Below are positions 1 through 6,790 of a stretch of DNA of 14,375 bases, piece by piece (positions within the stretch are counted from its first letter, which is position 1; every line of letters starts with the position of its first letter). Position numbers and translations under genes: made by a program. The stretch lies in assembly GCA_902782805.1 (NCBI GenBank), contig CACZON010000202.1, positions 1 through 14,375 of the forward strand, in the 5' to 3' direction. Source of the stretch: Oscillospiraceae bacterium (GTDB taxonomy: Bacteria > Bacillota > Clostridia > Oscillospirales > Acutalibacteraceae). The notes below the pieces were generated by a model. The model had not been told where the DNA came from. It made no database searches and saw only the letters and a program-made list of their open reading frames with translations.

Positions 1-49
1 CTGGCTACGAACCAGTAGGTCGGGGGTTCGAGTCCCTTCAAGCGCGCCA
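1..49 (+). tRNA. tRNA-Arg (anticodon ACG), 5' half outside the window
   Basis: The window opens inside the anticodon stem of a tRNA. CTGG (1-4) pairs with CCAG (12-15) around a seven-base loop holding anticodon ACG at 7-9, which reads arginine CGN codons after A34-to-inosine editing. The variable loop is 17-21. The T arm is 22-38, with loop TTCGAGT (27-33) and a stem containing two G-U pairs. The 3' acceptor strand is 39-45, the discriminator base is G46, and CCA is encoded at 47-49. G73 before CCA is normal for Firmicutes tRNA-Arg(ACG). The D arm and 5' acceptor strand lie upstream of the window, so the gene is partial here only because of the window edge. Confidence 0.93.
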
Positions 50-50
50 G

Positions 51-82
51 AAAAATCCGTCGGTTCTGCCGGCGGATTTTTT
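51..82 (+). terminator. Intrinsic terminator directly after tRNA-Arg, possibly an attenuator for the next gene
   Basis: The stem is TCCGTCGG (56-63) against CCGGCGGA (69-76), with loop 64-68 and one G-U pair. It is extended by an A-run (51-55) pairing with a T-run (77-82). This is a standard rho-independent hairpin with U-tract. It begins two bases after the CCA of the tRNA. Only 27 bases separate it from the next start codon, and those contain the ribosome binding site but no recognisable promoter. Confidence 0.85.
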
Positions 83-109
83 GCTTTTTCATTTTCAAGG
101 AGGAGCCGT

Positions 110-886
110 ATGCTGCCTTATCAGGAACTGCTGGACCGCTTCGTTTCGGAAAACCGGAAGATCCTCGGCGATAATCTCGTCGGCGTGTATCTTCACGGTT
201 CCGCCGCGATGGGTTGTTTTCATCCCGAAACGGGTGATCTCGATCTGCTGACCGTCGTAAACGATCCGCTTTCGGACGAAACCAAACGGGCTTTTCTGAA
301 CGCGACGGCCGCGCTCAACGAAGACGCGCCGAAAAAAGGCCTCGAGCTGAGCGTTCTGCGCAAAGCGGTCTGCAGCCCGTTCGTCTATCCGACGCCCTAC
401 GAGCTGCATTTTTCCGCCGGGTATCTCTCGCTTTGGCGGCATGATCCGGAGGAATATCTTCGCAGGCTTCGCGGCGTCGACCCGGACCTCGCGGCGCACG
501 TAACGATCCTGCGCGCGCGCGGCAAAACGCTCTTCGGAGCGCCGATCGAAGCCGTTTTCGGCGAGGTTTCGCCGGCGGACTATTTCGACAGCATCCTTTT
601 CGACGTGGAAGACGCCGCGGAGGACGTGCTCGAAAACCCGATGTACGTAATTTTAAACCTCTGCCGGGTCCTTGCATATCGGGAAGAGGGAAAAATCCTC
701 TCGAAAGAAGAAGGCGGGCAATGGGGCCTTGCGCGCCTGCCGGAAGAATATCGCCCGCTGATCGCCCGGGCGCTCGCGCAGTATGCGGGCGGCGTCGCGC
801 CGCAGTATGAAGCGGCGCTTTCTCAGGAGTATGCCGGGTATATGCTCGAGCGGATCCGCAGCGCCGAAAACGAGACGGAGGATTGA
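110..886 (+). CDS. AadA/ANT(9)-like nucleotidyltransferase (aminoglycoside adenylyltransferase family)
   Basis: This 258-residue protein matches the size and two-domain plan of AadA and ANT(9), which transfer AMP to streptomycin or spectinomycin. The nucleotidyltransferase core is at residues 20-85: LHGSAAMG carries the Gly30-Ser31 turn, GDLDLL (42-47) supplies the metal-binding Asp43 and Asp45, and Glu79 is the likely catalytic base. Residues about 150-245 resemble the helical C-terminal AadA domain (NPMYVILNLCRVLAY, then GKILSKEEGGQWGLARLP). By hand alignment, the tryptophan and aspartate linked to streptomycin binding in AadA are replaced by Val173 and Asn176. If it acts on a drug at all, spectinomycin is the likelier one. 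The start is supported by AAGGAGG at 97-103, six bases before ATG. It follows the tRNA terminator with no visible promoter and precedes a GNAT gene by 42 bases. Base composition matches its neighbours, so it may be an intrinsic gene rather than an acquired resistance determinant. Confidence 0.85.
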   Translation: MLPYQELLDRFVSENRKILGDNLVGVYLHGSAAMGCFHPETGDLDLLTVVNDPLSDETKRAFLNATAALNEDAPKKGLELSVLRKAVCSPFVYPTPYELHFSAGYLSLWRHDPEEYLRRLRGVDPDLAAHVTILRARGKTLFGAPIEAVFGEVSPADYFDSILFDVEDAAEDVLENPMYVILNLCRVLAYREEGKILSKEEGGQWGLARLPEEYRPLIARALAQYAGGVAPQYEAALSQEYAGYMLERIRSAENETED

Positions 887-915
887 TTCCCGCCGTTTTT
901 CGCGTGTGTTTTACG

Positions 916-923
916 AAAGGAGA
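916..923 (+). promoter_or_regulatory. Ribosome binding site for the TTG-started GNAT gene
   Basis: AAAGGAGA at 916-923 lies five bases before TTG at 929. No ATG or GTG in this frame is equally well placed, so this site decides the start. Confidence 0.75.
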
Positions 924-928
924 ACCCC

Positions 929-1384
929 TTGGAGATCATCGCGATTACAAAAACCCACCCGCTCTGGGAAACGGCGCGCCGCTTCGCCGCAGAAAGCGGA
1001 TGGCCGGGCGGAGCGTTCCTCGCAAAGCAGATGGAAGAAGACCGTTTCCTCCCCTGGGAGCGCGTATTCGTTGTCTGCGATGGCGGCGCACTTTGCGGCT
1101 TCTGCAGTTTTACGCAGTATGACGAGATGCCGGAAAGGTACGGCTATTCGCCCTTTATCGGCTGCGTCTACGTGGATCCGAGCCGCCGCGGGAACCGGCT
1201 CTCCGAAAAAATGCTCCTTGCCGCTTCGCGATACGCAAAAACGCTCGGATATGAATCCGTCTATCTCATGAGCGGCGAGCAAGGGCTCTATGAAAAATAC
1301 GGGTTTCAAAAGCTCGGCGAGTTCGCGACGATTTTCGGTACGCTCGAATCGCTTTTCGCCAAAAGCACGAAAGATACGGATTAA
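929..1384 (+). CDS. GNAT-family N-acetyltransferase, substrate unknown
   Basis: This 151-residue protein has a single GNAT fold. Residues 46-62 form the first core strands. CVYVDPSRRGNRLSEKML (79-96) is motif A, with the pyrophosphate-binding loop Arg86-Arg87-Gly88-Asn89-Arg90 that holds acetyl-CoA. LYEKYGFQKLGEF (120-132) is the motif B region, including the usual Tyr and the Gly-Phe turn near the end. GNAT enzymes transfer an acetyl group from acetyl-CoA to an amine; nothing in the sequence identifies the acceptor. The start is TTG at 929, chosen because AAAGGAGA lies five bases upstream and because residues from MEIIAITKTHP fit a GNAT N-terminus. It lies 42 bases after the nucleotidyltransferase with no terminator between, so the two are probably cotranscribed. 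The pairing suggests small-molecule modification, but this is inference only. Confidence 0.9.
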   Translation: MEIIAITKTHPLWETARRFAAESGWPGGAFLAKQMEEDRFLPWERVFVVCDGGALCGFCSFTQYDEMPERYGYSPFIGCVYVDPSRRGNRLSEKMLLAASRYAKTLGYESVYLMSGEQGLYEKYGFQKLGEFATIFGTLESLFAKSTKDTD

Positions 1385-1402
1385 GCTTTCATAACGAGCG
1401 GC

Positions 1403-1436
1403 AAAAAAGCCGAGGGCACACGCCCTCGGCTTTTTC
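1403..1436. terminator. Bidirectional intrinsic terminator between convergent genes
   Basis: A perfect nine-pair stem, GCCGAGGGC (1409-1417) with GCCCTCGGC (1422-1430), closes a four-base loop. An A-run (1403-1408) lies on one side and a T-run (1431-1435) on the other. It can end transcripts from the GNAT gene on the plus strand and from the glycosyltransferase gene on the minus strand. Confidence 0.92.
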
Positions 1437-1444
1437 TTTTTTGT

Positions 1445-2404
1445 TTATTCGTTCGGATTTTTCGCCACGTCGCCTGCGGTGGTCTCAATCCGATAGCGCG
1501 GGCGCTTTTTGGCTTCGAGATAGATTTTTCCGATATATTCGCCCAAAACGCCGGCGGCGATCAGGTGCACGCCGCTCGCGGCGGCGATCAGGCAGAAGAT
1601 CCCCCAGAAGCCGACGAACTGCCCGAGCGCGAGCGCCGTGATCGCGCCGATCACGGCGAGAATCAGCAGGATCACGCCGAAGGAAAAGAGCAGCCGCAGC
1701 GGCTTGACGGAAAAGGAGGTCACGCCGTCCATCGCGAAGGAGAGCATCTTTTTGAGCGGATATTTTGATTCTCCGGCGAGGCGTTCGCCGCGCGAATAAT
1801 AGACGCAGTCCGTTTTATAGCCGATCATCGGAACGATCCCGCGCAAAAAGAGGCTCGTTTCCTGATATTCTCCGAGCGCTTCGAGCGCGCGGCGGCTCAT
1901 CAGGCGGTAGTCCGCGTGATTATAGACGAGCTCCACGCCGAACGCCTTCATCAGCTTGTAAAAGCCCTGTGCCGTGCCGCGCTTGAAGACGGTGTCTTTT
2001 TCGCGGGAGCTGCGCACGCCGTAGACGATCTCGCAGCCGTTCTCGTATTTTTCGAGGAATTGCCCGAAAACCTCGATGTCGTCCTGCAGATCCGCGTCGA
2101 GGCTGATCGCGCAGTCGCAGAATTCTTTTGCGGTCTCGAGCCCGGCGAGCAGCGCCGTCTGATGGCCGCGGTTGTGGGCAAGCTTTACCCCCGCGACGCG
2201 CGGGTCCTCCGCGCAGAATTTCGAGATCAGCGCCCAGGTTGCGTCGCGGCTGCCGTCGTCGACGTAGAGGATGCGGCTCCCTTCGCCGATTTTTCCGTCG
2301 TTTTGAAGCTCCGTCATCTTGCGGCGGAGCTTTTCGTTCGTATCCGGGAGAACCTCTTCTTCGTTATAGCAGGGGATCACCAGCGCGAGTTTGACTGCGC
2401 TCAT
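1445..2404 (-). CDS. GT2 polyprenyl-phosphate glycosyltransferase, GtrB/CsbB/YkcC type
   Basis: This 319-residue membrane glycosyltransferase resembles enzymes that move a sugar from a nucleotide donor onto polyprenyl phosphate at the inner membrane face. The GT-A domain is at residues 1-230: VIPCYNEEE (9-17), VDDGSRD (48-54), HNRGHQTAL (77-85), the DXD-type metal site DADLQDD (103-109), and NHADYRLMSRRAL (162-174). Two membrane helices follow at about 235-260 and 266-290, then LGEYIGKIYLEAKKRPRY (287-304), a hallmark of this subfamily. The frame is open 70 codons further upstream, but that extension is arginine-rich shadow sequence. The start at 2404 has AAAGGAGG nine bases upstream and gives a normal N-terminus. 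It overlaps the end of the YfhO-like gene by 41 bases, which suggests translational coupling. In Bacillus the pair CsbB and YfhO decorates lipoteichoic acid with GlcNAc, and a similar job is likely here. The sugar and final acceptor are unknown. Confidence 0.93.
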   Translation of the reverse strand: MSAVKLALVIPCYNEEEVLPDTNEKLRRKMTELQNDGKIGEGSRILYVDDGSRDATWALISKFCAEDPRVAGVKLAHNRGHQTALLAGLETAKEFCDCAISLDADLQDDIEVFGQFLEKYENGCEIVYGVRSSREKDTVFKRGTAQGFYKLMKAFGVELVYNHADYRLMSRRALEALGEYQETSLFLRGIVPMIGYKTDCVYYSRGERLAGESKYPLKKMLSFAMDGVTSFSVKPLRLLFSFGVILLILAVIGAITALALGQFVGFWGIFCLIAAASGVHLIAAGVLGEYIGKIYLEAKKRPRYRIETTAGDVAKNPNE

Positions 2405-4991
2405 CTTCCTGCGCCTCCTTTGCCTGAACCGCTGCCGGCGCTGCGTCTGCAGCCTCCGGCCCGGGTTCGTTTTCTTTTTCTTCACTCCGATCCGGCTCCT
2501 GCGGATCGGGTTCCTCTTCGTTTTCGGCGACCGCGCCGAAGGTTTTTCCGGTCTGCGCCTCATAGTCCGAGAGCGTGCGCAGCCTGCGCCGCTGCGGCGG
2601 AACGTAATCCGCATCGATCTTCAGGATCTTCACACAGAGCAGATAGATGCCGAGCAGCAGCAGCGCGCAGAGCGAAATCACGATGCCGATCGAAAGCCCC
2701 GGCGTCGTAAAATCGAAGCGGATCTCGTTATCGCCTTCCGGCACGCAGACCGCCATAAAACCGACGCTGACCTTTTCGATCTCGACCGGCTTGCCGTTGA
2801 CGCTCGCGCTCCATCCGGGCTCGTAGGGAACGCTGAAGAAAACCAGACGGCTCTGATCGGTCGTGATTTTTGCCGAGAACCCGTCGTTATCGTAGCCGAA
2901 CTCGCTGCAGACGTTTTTCTGGAGGATCCTGCAGTCGGTAAAATAGGTCCCTTCGTCGTAGGCGGCGTTTTTGCTGCCTTCGAAGTGTTTGATCACGCCG
3001 GGGTACTTCGCCGCCTGCTCCTCTGTCATTACCATCGCGCGCAACAGCAGCAGCTCGCGTTTTTTCTTATCGAGCGCTTCGTATTCTTTGGGCGTTACGT
3101 AGCTGCCGTACCAGAAGCCCATCGGGATATAGTATTCGTTTTCCCAGATGTCAAACCCGTTCCGGTTGCCGTAGTATTTCCAGCCGGGCATCGCGGGCTT
3201 GTCGTGCTCGTCGCCGTCGAAATAATCGCGGTCGCTGTCGTCGTCGAAGAGCCAGTGGCAGGAGGTCAGGCCGCGCAGACCGTAGTGGGTCGTATCGGCG
3301 CGGGAGCCGACGTCACGCGTGACGTTGATCGAGGGATAGAACTCCATGATCGATCCCGGAACGATGCTGTGGAAGGCCTGGATGCTCGGGACCTGCCAGA
3401 ACATCGCGGAATTATCGAGCGATTCGTAGAAATCGACACGGCAGACGTCGAGATCCGGGAGATCGACGTCTTCGCCGCCGTTGAGCGCGTAGGGGATGAG
3501 ATGTTCGCGCGGATCCGCCGACTGGGTCTTGCCGACCGCGATCACAAAGATCGAATAGACAACGCTGATCAGCGCCAGCGCCGCCGAAGTGCAGCGCAGG
3601 AACTGTTCGCGGTTTTTACGGAAGTAGAAGACGAGGAAGGAGAACAGGCAGAGGCAGAAGAGCGAGATCGCAACATAGCTCCAAAAGCGTGTCGGATACT
3701 GCTCGAGGCCGAACACGGTCAGCGGATTGCCGTTGATATCTTTCAGATCCTTCGATTTGACCGGCATCAGACCGATCAGCAGCGTGATCCCGACGGTGAT
3801 CGCCGTTGTGATCCCGATCGCCTTCTTGAAATGAACCTGATTGCTTTCGAGCGCCTTGACCGTTGCAAGGGCCATCAGCAGCGTCAGCATATAGTACCAA
3901 CGCGCGTAAAAAGAGGAGTTGAAGAGCTGGAACGCGGAATTGAGCACCGGCACGAGCGCCATGATAAAGAAGATCACAAGCAGCTTTTTGAGCCAGTGGG
4001 ATTTTTTGATCCGCAAAAACGCGATCACGCCGGACATGCTGAAAAGCGGCAGCCAGGCCCCGAGCGACGCCCACTTTGACTGGGAATCGGGCGTAAAATT
4101 CGGCCGCGCAGGAATATCGGGCGGGAAAAAGAAGCATTCGATGATATGCATATAACGCTGGTTGACGTTATAAAGGATCGCGTTCCATCCGTCGAAGGAA
4201 TTGTTGACGCGCGGGTTCTGAAGAACCGCAAAGATCGAGGGAACGAGCAGCGCGCAGGAGAGCAGCACGCCGATCACAGCCTCGAGGAACAGCAGCAGAA
4301 CGTCGCGCAGGCGAATCTCCCAGCGGCGGGAAACCATCCCGACGAACCAGTAGATCAGCGTAAAGGCAACCTGTCCGACGAAGAAATAATAATTGACGAA
4401 GCAGCAGGCAAAGACTGCCGCCGCAAAAACGCCGCGGCGCCGCTCGTACATATACTGATCGAGCGCCCAGAGCAGCAGCGGGAAGAAGACCATCGCTTCG
4501 TGGAAATGGTTGAAGAAGACGTTGTAGATCGAATATCCGGAGAAGGCATAGAGGATCGCGCCGATCTCCGCCGCGCGCTGCGTTCGCGTATAGCGGCGGA
4601 TAAAAAGATAGGCGGTCAGCGAAGCGAAGGCGAATTTGAGCATAAACAGCGGCCCCATCAGATAAGCCACCAGATTGCTCGGGAACAGCAGCGAGATCCA
4701 GAAGAACGGACTGCCGAGCGTATAGAAGGAATAGGAGCCGATAAAGTTCGCGCCGAGGTCGGTTACGTGGCTCCATTTATAATTACCGCTTAAAATCGCA
4801 TCGTGGCAGAGCCGGTAGAACGGCACCTGCTGAACGTTGAAATCTCCGTAATAGAGAAAATACCCGTTATTGACGAGCATAAAGGGCAAAAAGACGGCTG
4901 CGGCCAGGCCGAAGCTGATCAGAAAGATCCGCAGACAGCCGCCGGAGCCCCTCCTTTTGCTTAAAAAACGCTCCCGAAGCGCAAAATCCAT
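2364..4991 (-). CDS. yfhO: YfhO-like GT-C membrane glycosyltransferase
   Basis: This 875-residue protein has the architecture of the YfhO family, proposed to transfer lipid-linked sugars to surface polymers outside the cell. A short basic N-terminus leads into the first membrane helix (about 20-41). The first outside loop follows, with YYGDFNVQQVPFY (47-59), the acidic GD-N-Q-PF signature typical of the family and the likely active-site region. Roughly ten to twelve more helices run to about 487. A large soluble extracytoplasmic domain spans about 490-762, including the EPGWSASVNGKPV segment (724-736) common in YfhO proteins. A final helix is at about 765-788. The C-terminus (about 820-870) is a Glu/Pro/Ala-rich, probably disordered cytoplasmic tail. 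GGGGAGG seven bases upstream supports the start. It forms an operon with the GT2 gene, which would supply the sugar-polyprenyl donor. No GtcA-type flippase gene is present in this unit. The surface polymer modified is not shown by the sequence. Confidence 0.92.
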   Translation of the reverse strand: MDFALRERFLSKRRGSGGCLRIFLISFGLAAAVFLPFMLVNNGYFLYYGDFNVQQVPFYRLCHDAILSGNYKWSHVTDLGANFIGSYSFYTLGSPFFWISLLFPSNLVAYLMGPLFMLKFAFASLTAYLFIRRYTRTQRAAEIGAILYAFSGYSIYNVFFNHFHEAMVFFPLLLWALDQYMYERRRGVFAAAVFACCFVNYYFFVGQVAFTLIYWFVGMVSRRWEIRLRDVLLLFLEAVIGVLLSCALLVPSIFAVLQNPRVNNSFDGWNAILYNVNQRYMHIIECFFFPPDIPARPNFTPDSQSKWASLGAWLPLFSMSGVIAFLRIKKSHWLKKLLVIFFIMALVPVLNSAFQLFNSSFYARWYYMLTLLMALATVKALESNQVHFKKAIGITTAITVGITLLIGLMPVKSKDLKDINGNPLTVFGLEQYPTRFWSYVAISLFCLCLFSFLVFYFRKNREQFLRCTSAALALISVVYSIFVIAVGKTQSADPREHLIPYALNGGEDVDLPDLDVCRVDFYESLDNSAMFWQVPSIQAFHSIVPGSIMEFYPSINVTRDVGSRADTTHYGLRGLTSCHWLFDDDSDRDYFDGDEHDKPAMPGWKYYGNRNGFDIWENEYYIPMGFWYGSYVTPKEYEALDKKKRELLLLRAMVMTEEQAAKYPGVIKHFEGSKNAAYDEGTYFTDCRILQKNVCSEFGYDNDGFSAKITTDQSRLVFFSVPYEPGWSASVNGKPVEIEKVSVGFMAVCVPEGDNEIRFDFTTPGLSIGIVISLCALLLLGIYLLCVKILKIDADYVPPQRRRLRTLSDYEAQTGKTFGAVAENEEEPDPQEPDRSEEKENEPGPEAADAAPAAVQAKEAQEDERSQTRAGDPLL
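2414..2421 (-). promoter_or_regulatory. Ribosome binding site inside the upstream coding region, sets the GT2 start
   Basis: On the minus strand AAAGGAGG lies at 2421-2414, nine bases before ATG at 2404. It sits within the last codons of the YfhO-like gene. It supports the 319-residue form and argues against the longer open frame. Confidence 0.85.
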
Positions 4992-5026
4992 GAGTCTGCC
5001 TCCCCAAAATGAGATCGTACGAAGAT

Positions 5027-5055
5027 ATTATATCATATATTACCGCACTTCGCAA
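5027..5055 (-). promoter_or_regulatory. Promoter of the yfhO-GT2 operon
   Basis: Read on the minus strand, -35 TTGCGA (5055-5050) and a consensus -10 TATAAT (5032-5027) are 17 bases apart. A TGA just before the -10 gives an extended -10 element. Transcription would start near 5020, leaving a leader of about 30 bases before ATG at 4991. Confidence 0.85.
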
Positions 5056-5117
5056 AGAAGATTACGTCATTTTGGTTTCAGATTTGTAAAATGTTCCGTT
5101 TGTTCAAGAATTGTTTA

Positions 5118-5146
5118 TTGAATCGTCAGCGCTCTTATGATAGAAT
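5118..5146 (+). promoter_or_regulatory. Promoter of the envelope operon (5171-10112)
   Basis: -35 TTGAAT (5118-5123) and -10 TAGAAT (5141-5146) are 17 bases apart, with TGA at 5138-5140 giving an extended -10. The start point would be near 5153, about 18 bases before the TTG start codon. It diverges from the yfhO promoter. No third promoter or terminator is seen until 10128, so it probably drives all four genes. Confidence 0.8.
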
Positions 5147-5159
5147 TAAAAAAGAACTC

Positions 5160-5167
5160 GAGGTGAT
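5160..5167 (+). promoter_or_regulatory. Ribosome binding site for the TTG-started binding protein
   Basis: GAGGTGAT at 5160-5167 matches the anti-Shine-Dalgarno end of 16S rRNA across eight bases. It precedes TTG at 5171 by three bases (six from the GAGGT core). It decides the start, since the signal peptide begins exactly there. Confidence 0.75.
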
Positions 5168-5170
5168 TTT

Positions 5171-6790
5171 TTGAGGAAACTGCTTTCCTTTTTCTTCTGT
5201 CTGATGCTTCTCCTTTTCGCGTTTTCCGGCTGTAAGGAAAAACGTCCGAAAAACGCCGATAAGGATTTTTATTATATTCTTTCCGAAAATCCGTCCTCCC
5301 TGGATCCGCAGACCTGCAGCGATGAAAACGGCCTGACCGTTCTGCGCGCGCTGTTCGACGGCCTGACCCGGATGATCGACGGCGAAGCCGCTCCGGCCGC
5401 GGCGAAGGACTGGAGCGAGAACGCCGATTCCACCGTCTTCACCTTCACGCTGCGGGAGGATCGCTACTGGCGCAGCGTTACGGACAACGACCGCGAGCTC
5501 CCCGTTACGGCGGACGATTTCGTTTTCGCATTCCGCCGCGCCGTGTCGCCCGGAACGAAATCGCGCAACGCCTCTCTGTTTTTCCCGATCAAAGGCGCAA
5601 AGGAAGTATTCGAAGGCGCTCTGCCCGATACCTCGCTCGGTGTCGAAGCGATCGGAGCGTACACCCTGCGCATCACGCTCGACACTCCGTTCCCCGATTT
5701 CCCGAAGCTCCTTTCTCACCCGGCGTTTTCGCCCTGCTGCCAGTCGTTTTTTGATTCCACCAACGGGAAATACGGCCTTGAGCCGCGCTATCTCGTAACG
5801 AACGGGCCGTTCGTCTTCGAAAGCTATTATGCCTGGGAGCCCGGCTCTTATCTCAACCTTCTTCGAAACGCTCATTATCAAAGCGGATTCGACGTTTTTC
5901 CCGCTTCGCTGACCTTTACGATTTCCGGCGATACCAGCCGCCTGACCGAAAAACTGCTCGACGGTTCCGTCTGCGTTGCCGAGCTTACGAAACGCGAGGC
6001 GGAAGAAGCGCAGGCGCTCGGTCTGCGGGTCGAATCGCTCAGCCGCTCCACCTGCGGCCTCTGTTTTAATCTGCGCGATGAGCTGATGCAGTACCCTGAG
6101 ATCCGCCGCGCGTTTGCCTCGACCGTCGACCGGCAGCTTCTTCTTTCAAACCTGCCGGAGAAAACGGCGCCGGCAGACAACCTGATCCCCGCGGATATGA
6201 CCTTCCGCGAGCAGAGCTACCGCAAGCTGGTCGGCGAAACCGTGCTGCTGCCGTTCGACGCCTCGGCGCCGCAGGCGGCGATCGCGCGGCTGAAAAGCCT
6301 GGAGCACGACGCGATGCCCTCCGTTTCGGTCCTCTGCACCGACGATGACGAAACCAAAAACCTCGTCAATCAGCTGATCATCAGCTGGAACCGCGAGATG
6401 GGGAATTATTTCAATATGAATCCGGTTTCCGAAGCCGAACGCAGCGCCGCCGTCTCTTCCGGGAATTTCCAGATCGCGTTTTTCGCGGTCTCTCCCCCGA
6501 ACGAAAAAGCTTCCTCTCTTCTGGACGTCTTTTCTTCGCAGAATCCGGAAAACCCGACGTTTTTAAACGACGAACACTACGACGCGCTGCTCGGGCGCTA
6601 CGAGCTTTCCTCGCTGCTGGCTGCGGAAAAATATCTGAGCGAACAGGCGGTGTTCTATCCGATCTGCTATGAATCGGGCTTTTACGCGTTCGCGCGCGGC
6701 GTAAACGGCGTTGCGGTTTATCCCTACCGCGGAGGCATCGATTTTACGCAGGCCGTCATTGACGAGGTAACGGAAAATGGAAGCAACTAA
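5171..6790 (+). CDS. Family-5 (OppA/DppA-type) extracellular solute-binding lipoprotein, no permease nearby
   Basis: This 539-residue protein opens with a lipoprotein signal: MRKLL, a hydrophobic stretch (6-18) and lipobox FSGC with lipidated Cys21. Mature residues follow the SBP_bac_5 plan used for peptide or nickel import: SSLDPQTCSDENGLTVLRALF (about 41-61), TFTLREDRYW (about 96-105), LPVTADDFVFAFRRAVSP (113-130), and later LMQYPEIRRAFASTVDR (near residue 310), where family members usually read 'VRqAi..aiDR'. Length is normal. Such proteins capture solutes outside the membrane and deliver them to an ABC permease, but no permease or ATPase gene lies within this window. It is the first gene of a four-gene envelope operon and overlaps the next gene by 14 bases. 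Its ligand is unknown. It could serve a transporter encoded elsewhere or act as a surface receptor. The start codon is TTG, supported by the GAGGTGAT site. Confidence 0.92.
   Translation: MRKLLSFFFCLMLLLFAFSGCKEKRPKNADKDFYYILSENPSSLDPQTCSDENGLTVLRALFDGLTRMIDGEAAPAAAKDWSENADSTVFTFTLREDRYWRSVTDNDRELPVTADDFVFAFRRAVSPGTKSRNASLFFPIKGAKEVFEGALPDTSLGVEAIGAYTLRITLDTPFPDFPKLLSHPAFSPCCQSFFDSTNGKYGLEPRYLVTNGPFVFESYYAWEPGSYLNLLRNAHYQSGFDVFPASLTFTISGDTSRLTEKLLDGSVCVAELTKREAEEAQALGLRVESLSRSTCGLCFNLRDELMQYPEIRRAFASTVDRQLLLSNLPEKTAPADNLIPADMTFREQSYRKLVGETVLLPFDASAPQAAIARLKSLEHDAMPSVSVLCTDDDETKNLVNQLIISWNREMGNYFNMNPVSEAERSAAVSSGNFQIAFFAVSPPNEKASSLLDVFSSQNPENPTFLNDEHYDALLGRYELSSLLAAEKYLSEQAVFYPICYESGFYAFARGVNGVAVYPYRGGIDFTQAVIDEVTENGSN

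Noticed and set aside
1..1384. A genomic island inserted at the tRNA-Arg 3' end
   Set aside because: No integrase, no direct repeat of the tRNA end and no shift in base composition is seen within the window.
2405..2614. N-terminal extension of the GT2 protein by 70 codons
   Set aside because: The extension is mostly Arg, Lys and Pro, overlaps yfhO in another frame, and has no ribosome binding site, while ATG at 2404 has AAAGGAGG.
2391..4079. A 562-codon open frame on the plus strand opposite yfhO
   Set aside because: It lies wholly antisense to a clear YfhO-family gene, is rich in His, Arg, Asp and Glu without domain logic, and has no good ribosome binding site. It arises from GC-rich codon usage.
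5004..5075. Eight-base inverted repeat CCAAAATG (5004-5011) and CATTTTGG (5068-5075) around the yfhO promoter
   Set aside because: A match this short is expected by chance fairly often in an AT-rich region of this size, and the 56-base separation is unlike a typical operator. No regulator gene is adjacent.
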